Source: Treponema sp. (lineage in GTDB: Bacteria > Spirochaetota > Spirochaetia > Treponematales > Breznakiellaceae). Taken from it: a stretch of 43,087 bases of DNA. Position 1 is the stretch's first letter. Every line of letters begins with the position of its first letter. Location: the NCBI GenBank assembly GCA_031256035.1, contig JAIRRJ010000066.1, positions 1 through 43,087 of the forward strand, written 5' to 3'. The notes under the pieces were generated by a model. That model saw nothing but the letters and a program-made list of their open reading frames with translations, ran no database searches and was not told where the DNA came from. Shown in pieces: positions 40,822-43,087 of this stretch. The translations under genes were made by a program, and so were the position numbers.

Positions 40822-41694
40822 ATGAAGTTTTTATTTTGTGAAAATATACTAAAGCCAAACACCGTAGATGAAGCATTTATCGAAGAATATGCATGCGCCA
40901 TAAAAAATGGTTTTGGCATTTTATTCTATAATTTTGAAAAAAAATCAACAACACACATCAAAAAAAACGATAAAATGGAAACGATTATCTATAGAGGCTG
41001 GATGATGAAGCCAATCGAATACCGCAAAATGTATAACGACTTATTGTCAAAAAATTATCGCTTGATAAATAACCCAACCGAATTTCAAAATTGCCATTAT
41101 TTACTGGATAGCTTAAAATTTATCGAAAAATACACTCCAAAGACCATTTATCAAAAAATTGAAAATAAAAATAGTATCAATGAATTGCTCGAAAGAGCAA
41201 AAATATTTGATGGAAAAGCGTTAATGGTAAAGGATTATGTAAAATCAGAAAAGCATTATTGGGATACCGCCTGCTATGTAGAAAATTCAAAAGATACAAA
41301 AAAATTAACTGAAACGATACATAATCTGATTGAATTACGGGAAAATGATTTTAATAAAGGTATTGTGATAAGGGAGTTTATTGAGTTGAAAAACCTGGCA
41401 AAACATTCAAAAAGTAATATGCCCTTATCGGAAGAATATCGTTTATTTTTTTACAAAAATGAATTGTTGTGCGTTTTTGATTATTGGGAAGAGGGTGAGT
41501 ATCAATTTGAACATCCCCATATAAAAGCATTTGAACAAATTGCAAAAACAATAGAAAGCAATTTTTTTACGATGGATATTGCAAAAGATACAAATGGAAA
41601 CTTTATTATCATTGAACTGGGTGACGGCCAAGTATCAGGAATACCGGAAAAAGGGGATAAAAACTTGATTTACCGGGCTATAAAAGAAAGGTGA
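40822..41694 (+). CDS. ATP-grasp protein of the R2K clade (DUF4343-like)
   Basis: A 290-residue protein. The N-terminal half has the pre-ATP-grasp part (YRGWMMKPIEYRKMYNDLLS). The ATP-grasp core follows: GKALMVKDYVKSEKHYW (about residues 133-149) with lysines for nucleotide binding, GIVIREFIELKNLAKHS near 183, EEYRLFFYKNELLCVFDYW near 207, and the metal-binding end FTMDIAKDTNGNFIIIELGDGQ near 252. The family forms carboxylate-amine or similar bonds with ATP, and R2K members were proposed to modify peptides or other molecules in phage and conflict systems. AAGGAG precedes the ATG. It is the last gene before the right copy of the GGGTGA hairpin. A specific substrate is unknown. Confidence 0.7.
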   Translation: MKFLFCENILKPNTVDEAFIEEYACAIKNGFGILFYNFEKKSTTHIKKNDKMETIIYRGWMMKPIEYRKMYNDLLSKNYRLINNPTEFQNCHYLLDSLKFIEKYTPKTIYQKIENKNSINELLERAKIFDGKALMVKDYVKSEKHYWDTACYVENSKDTKKLTETIHNLIELRENDFNKGIVIREFIELKNLAKHSKSNMPLSEEYRLFFYKNELLCVFDYWEEGEYQFEHPHIKAFEQIAKTIESNFFTMDIAKDTNGNFIIIELGDGQVSGIPEKGDKNLIYRAIKER

Positions 41695-41699
41695 ACCCG

Positions 41700-41732
41700 C
41701 ACCCTCACCCAAAAATCACCCAAAAGGGTGAT
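41700..41732 (+). repeat. GGGTGA-hairpin repeat, right copy
   Basis: CACCCTCACCC followed by ATCACCCAAAAGGGTGAT (41715-41732), a seven-base stem with AAAA loop. It matches 28442-28478 in word order, so the block 28527-41694 is flanked by direct copies. It can act as a transcript hairpin in the 85-base gap before the DUF1963 gene. Confidence 0.7.
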
Positions 41733-41779
41733 GGTTTCCAATATGTGTTTTCTGTATATTACCTATATAGGAGTAAGAT

Positions 41780-42592
41780 ATGGACGCATACAGAGAAAAA
41801 CAAAGAGCAGAATTGGCTGAATTAAATCTTAAAACTAAAGAAGATTTAGAAAACTTGGTCAAACCGTTGATAAAAGAAGCAACGAAAATTATTTGTAAAG
41901 AATCTTCTGAAAGCCTTGAAAATTCGCATTTATCATCTCATTTTGGCGGACAGCCGTATTTTGAAAAGGGTGAAGAATGGCCAAAAGGAGAAGATTCTAT
42001 AGATAACTGTGATTTAGAATTTGTTTTTCAAATATTTAATGAGGAAGGTTTGCAATTACCCGATAATATAAAACTCTTACAGTTTTTTTATGATTTTGAG
42101 GGGTATACATCCGTGATGTTTGAAGGAGGTTGGTTTATCAAAATTTATGAAACAATAAATCCGGAAAATTACTTATTTATTGAAAAACCAAAAGAACACA
42201 ATACCGTAAAATATTGTGAAATGGAATTTAAGACAATAAAATCATTACCCGATTGGGATGGAATTGATGCTTATTGTGAAAATGCAAAAAAATTGTCTTG
42301 TGTATTAGGTGAAAAAAAACCTTGGGAAAATTATGAAAAAATTGCTAAAAAACTTGTTGGAAAATCAAATTTTGGCAGTCAATTAGGCGGCTATGGGAGT
42401 TGGATTCAAAACAATGGGAATCCAAGGACTAAACTTAACAACGGGGAATGGGGGTTTGATGAAAATTATGCTCTTTTATTTCAATTAGCTTCAGAAGAAG
42501 AACCTGACTTAATGTGGGGAGACAATGGTTTAGTTTATGTATTCTATAACAAGAGTACTAAAGAAATTAAAGGTGAATGGCAATGTTATTAG
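41780..42592 (+). CDS. DUF1963 / YwqG family protein
   Basis: A 270-residue protein with full-length DUF1963 pattern: SSHFGGQPYFEKGEEWPKG, DLEFVFQIFNEEG, LLQFFYDFEG, GSQLGGYGSWIQNNGNPRT and a closing LLFQLASEEEPDLMWGDNG and YVFYN. The family is common in polyimmunity loci and beside toxin genes, and it also forms the C-terminal domain of the 1276-residue fusion at 29326. The protein is cytoplasmic. AGGAG stands before the ATG. It lies beyond the right hairpin repeat and is the last complete gene of the immunity region. Confidence 0.82.
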   Translation: MDAYREKQRAELAELNLKTKEDLENLVKPLIKEATKIICKESSESLENSHLSSHFGGQPYFEKGEEWPKGEDSIDNCDLEFVFQIFNEEGLQLPDNIKLLQFFYDFEGYTSVMFEGGWFIKIYETINPENYLFIEKPKEHNTVKYCEMEFKTIKSLPDWDGIDAYCENAKKLSCVLGEKKPWENYEKIAKKLVGKSNFGSQLGGYGSWIQNNGNPRTKLNNGEWGFDENYALLFQLASEEEPDLMWGDNGLVYVFYNKSTKEIKGEWQCY

Positions 42593-42678
42593 ATTATTGT
42601 GTATGCCTCACTTCGTATAAATGGGGTTAGGCGAAATGCAATAGTTATTTTAAAAATACACTGTATATATTCAATATA

Positions 42679-42707
42679 TTGACAAAAAAATTAAACCTTT
42701 ATATTAT
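42679..42707 (+). promoter_or_regulatory. Consensus-like sigma-70 promoter with a palindrome over the -35 box
   Basis: TTGACA (42679-42684) is a perfect -35, followed by 17 bases and TATTAT (42702-42707). A perfect 12-base palindrome, TCAATATATTGA (42671-42682), overlaps the -35 box and is a natural place for a repressor to bind. The predicted message would start about 20 bases before the ATG at 42733. Confidence 0.7.
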
Positions 42708-42732
42708 TTATTTTGGAGAATGGAGAAAATAA

Positions 42733-43087
42733 ATGGAACAACTTACAAAAAAACAATTAGCATATGAAGCTCTTTTATCCCGATTACAGGGCATTGATGC
42801 ATTGTCAAATGAAGAAATTAGCAAGTTATCATGGGATGTAGCAAGCACAAAAGGAATTTGCAGTGAAGGTGGAAAATTTTATAAAGCATTTTTTTCATCA
42901 ACAGAATTTAAAGAAAAAATAATTGAATTTAGTGAAAAATACTGTATAAATGATTATGTGCTAAGAAACTTGATTATAGTAATGGGTATGAGTGCAATGA
43001 GGCTGGATGAATTTGATGATAGATATTATCAATTCTTTTTAAAAAATATAAACAATAATGATAAAAAAATAAAAAGGCAAATTAGAC
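42733..43087 (+). CDS. Partial hypothetical protein, cut by the window end
   Basis: An open frame from ATG 42733 running off the window edge, 118 codons visible. It is helical and lysine-rich: LTKKQLAYEALLSRLQGIDA, then LSNEEISKLSWDVASTKGIC, FYKAFFSSTEFKEKIIEF and a segment of LRNLIIVMGMSAMRLDEF. I do not recognise a family. GGAGA precedes the start and a near-consensus promoter lies at 42679-42707, so it begins a new transcription unit separate from the immunity operon. Confidence 0.6.
   Translation, partial: MEQLTKKQLAYEALLSRLQGIDALSNEEISKLSWDVASTKGICSEGGKFYKAFFSSTEFKEKIIEFSEKYCINDYVLRNLIIVMGMSAMRLDEFDDRYYQFFLKNINNNDKKIKRQIR

Overview
The window reads as a chromosomal segment of a spirochaete of the Treponema type, plausibly an anaerobic gut species. 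This rests on recognition of protein families: a complete [FeFe]-hydrogenase maturation set (HydE, HydF, HydG), treponemal BspA/TpLRR leucine-rich-repeat proteins, a MptE-like (DUF115/Maf-type) protein and a NeuB-type synthase as used in flagellin glycosylation, and many short dispersed palindromic repeats. No rRNA, tRNA or 16S marker is present, so the genus is an inference.

Positions 1-26.8 kb are ordinary chromosomal genes in short, alternating operons: birA; argS plus an MFS transporter (minus); a TPR protein, a family 2 glycosyltransferase and a PlsC acyltransferase; a YprB-like nuclease (minus); a PpiC/SurA-type foldase and the DUF115 protein; lepA (minus); hydF-hydG-hydE (minus); a large STAND-like TPR protein; a lipoprotein, trmB and an FGGY kinase; yebC-ruvC (minus); a small CxxC protein (minus); the NeuB-like synthase and an unknown protein. 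The only long gene-free stretch (3994-4589) is packed with nested inverted repeats. At least three short repeat families are scattered through this part, and some copies lie in frame inside conserved genes (argS, DUF115, hydF).

From 26.9 kb the character changes: base composition becomes more AT-rich, especially after 38.6 kb, and all genes run on the plus strand. A secreted LRR protein (26934-28391) is followed by a tightly spaced run of twelve genes (28527-41694), then a DUF1963 gene and a truncated last gene with its own promoter. This block carries many families known as immunity proteins of polymorphic and contact-dependent toxins: SUKH/SMI1-KNR4 (twice), YezG/DUF600 (twice), DUF1963/YwqG (twice) and an Imm22-like protein, together with an R2K-type ATP-grasp protein and a truncated P5C-reductase-like protein. 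No toxin gene is visible. The unusual point is that several immunity domains are fused to large repeat scaffolds: ankyrin + BspA-LRR + BRCT + DUF1963, SUKH + Sel1 + LRR, and WGR + YezG + LRR. These proteins lack signal peptides, so their LRRs are probably cytoplasmic. The same GGGTGA-hairpin repeat lies just before and just after the twelve-gene run. I regard this as an orphan polyimmunity locus with a scaffold-fused architecture, and as the main candidate for an undescribed system here.
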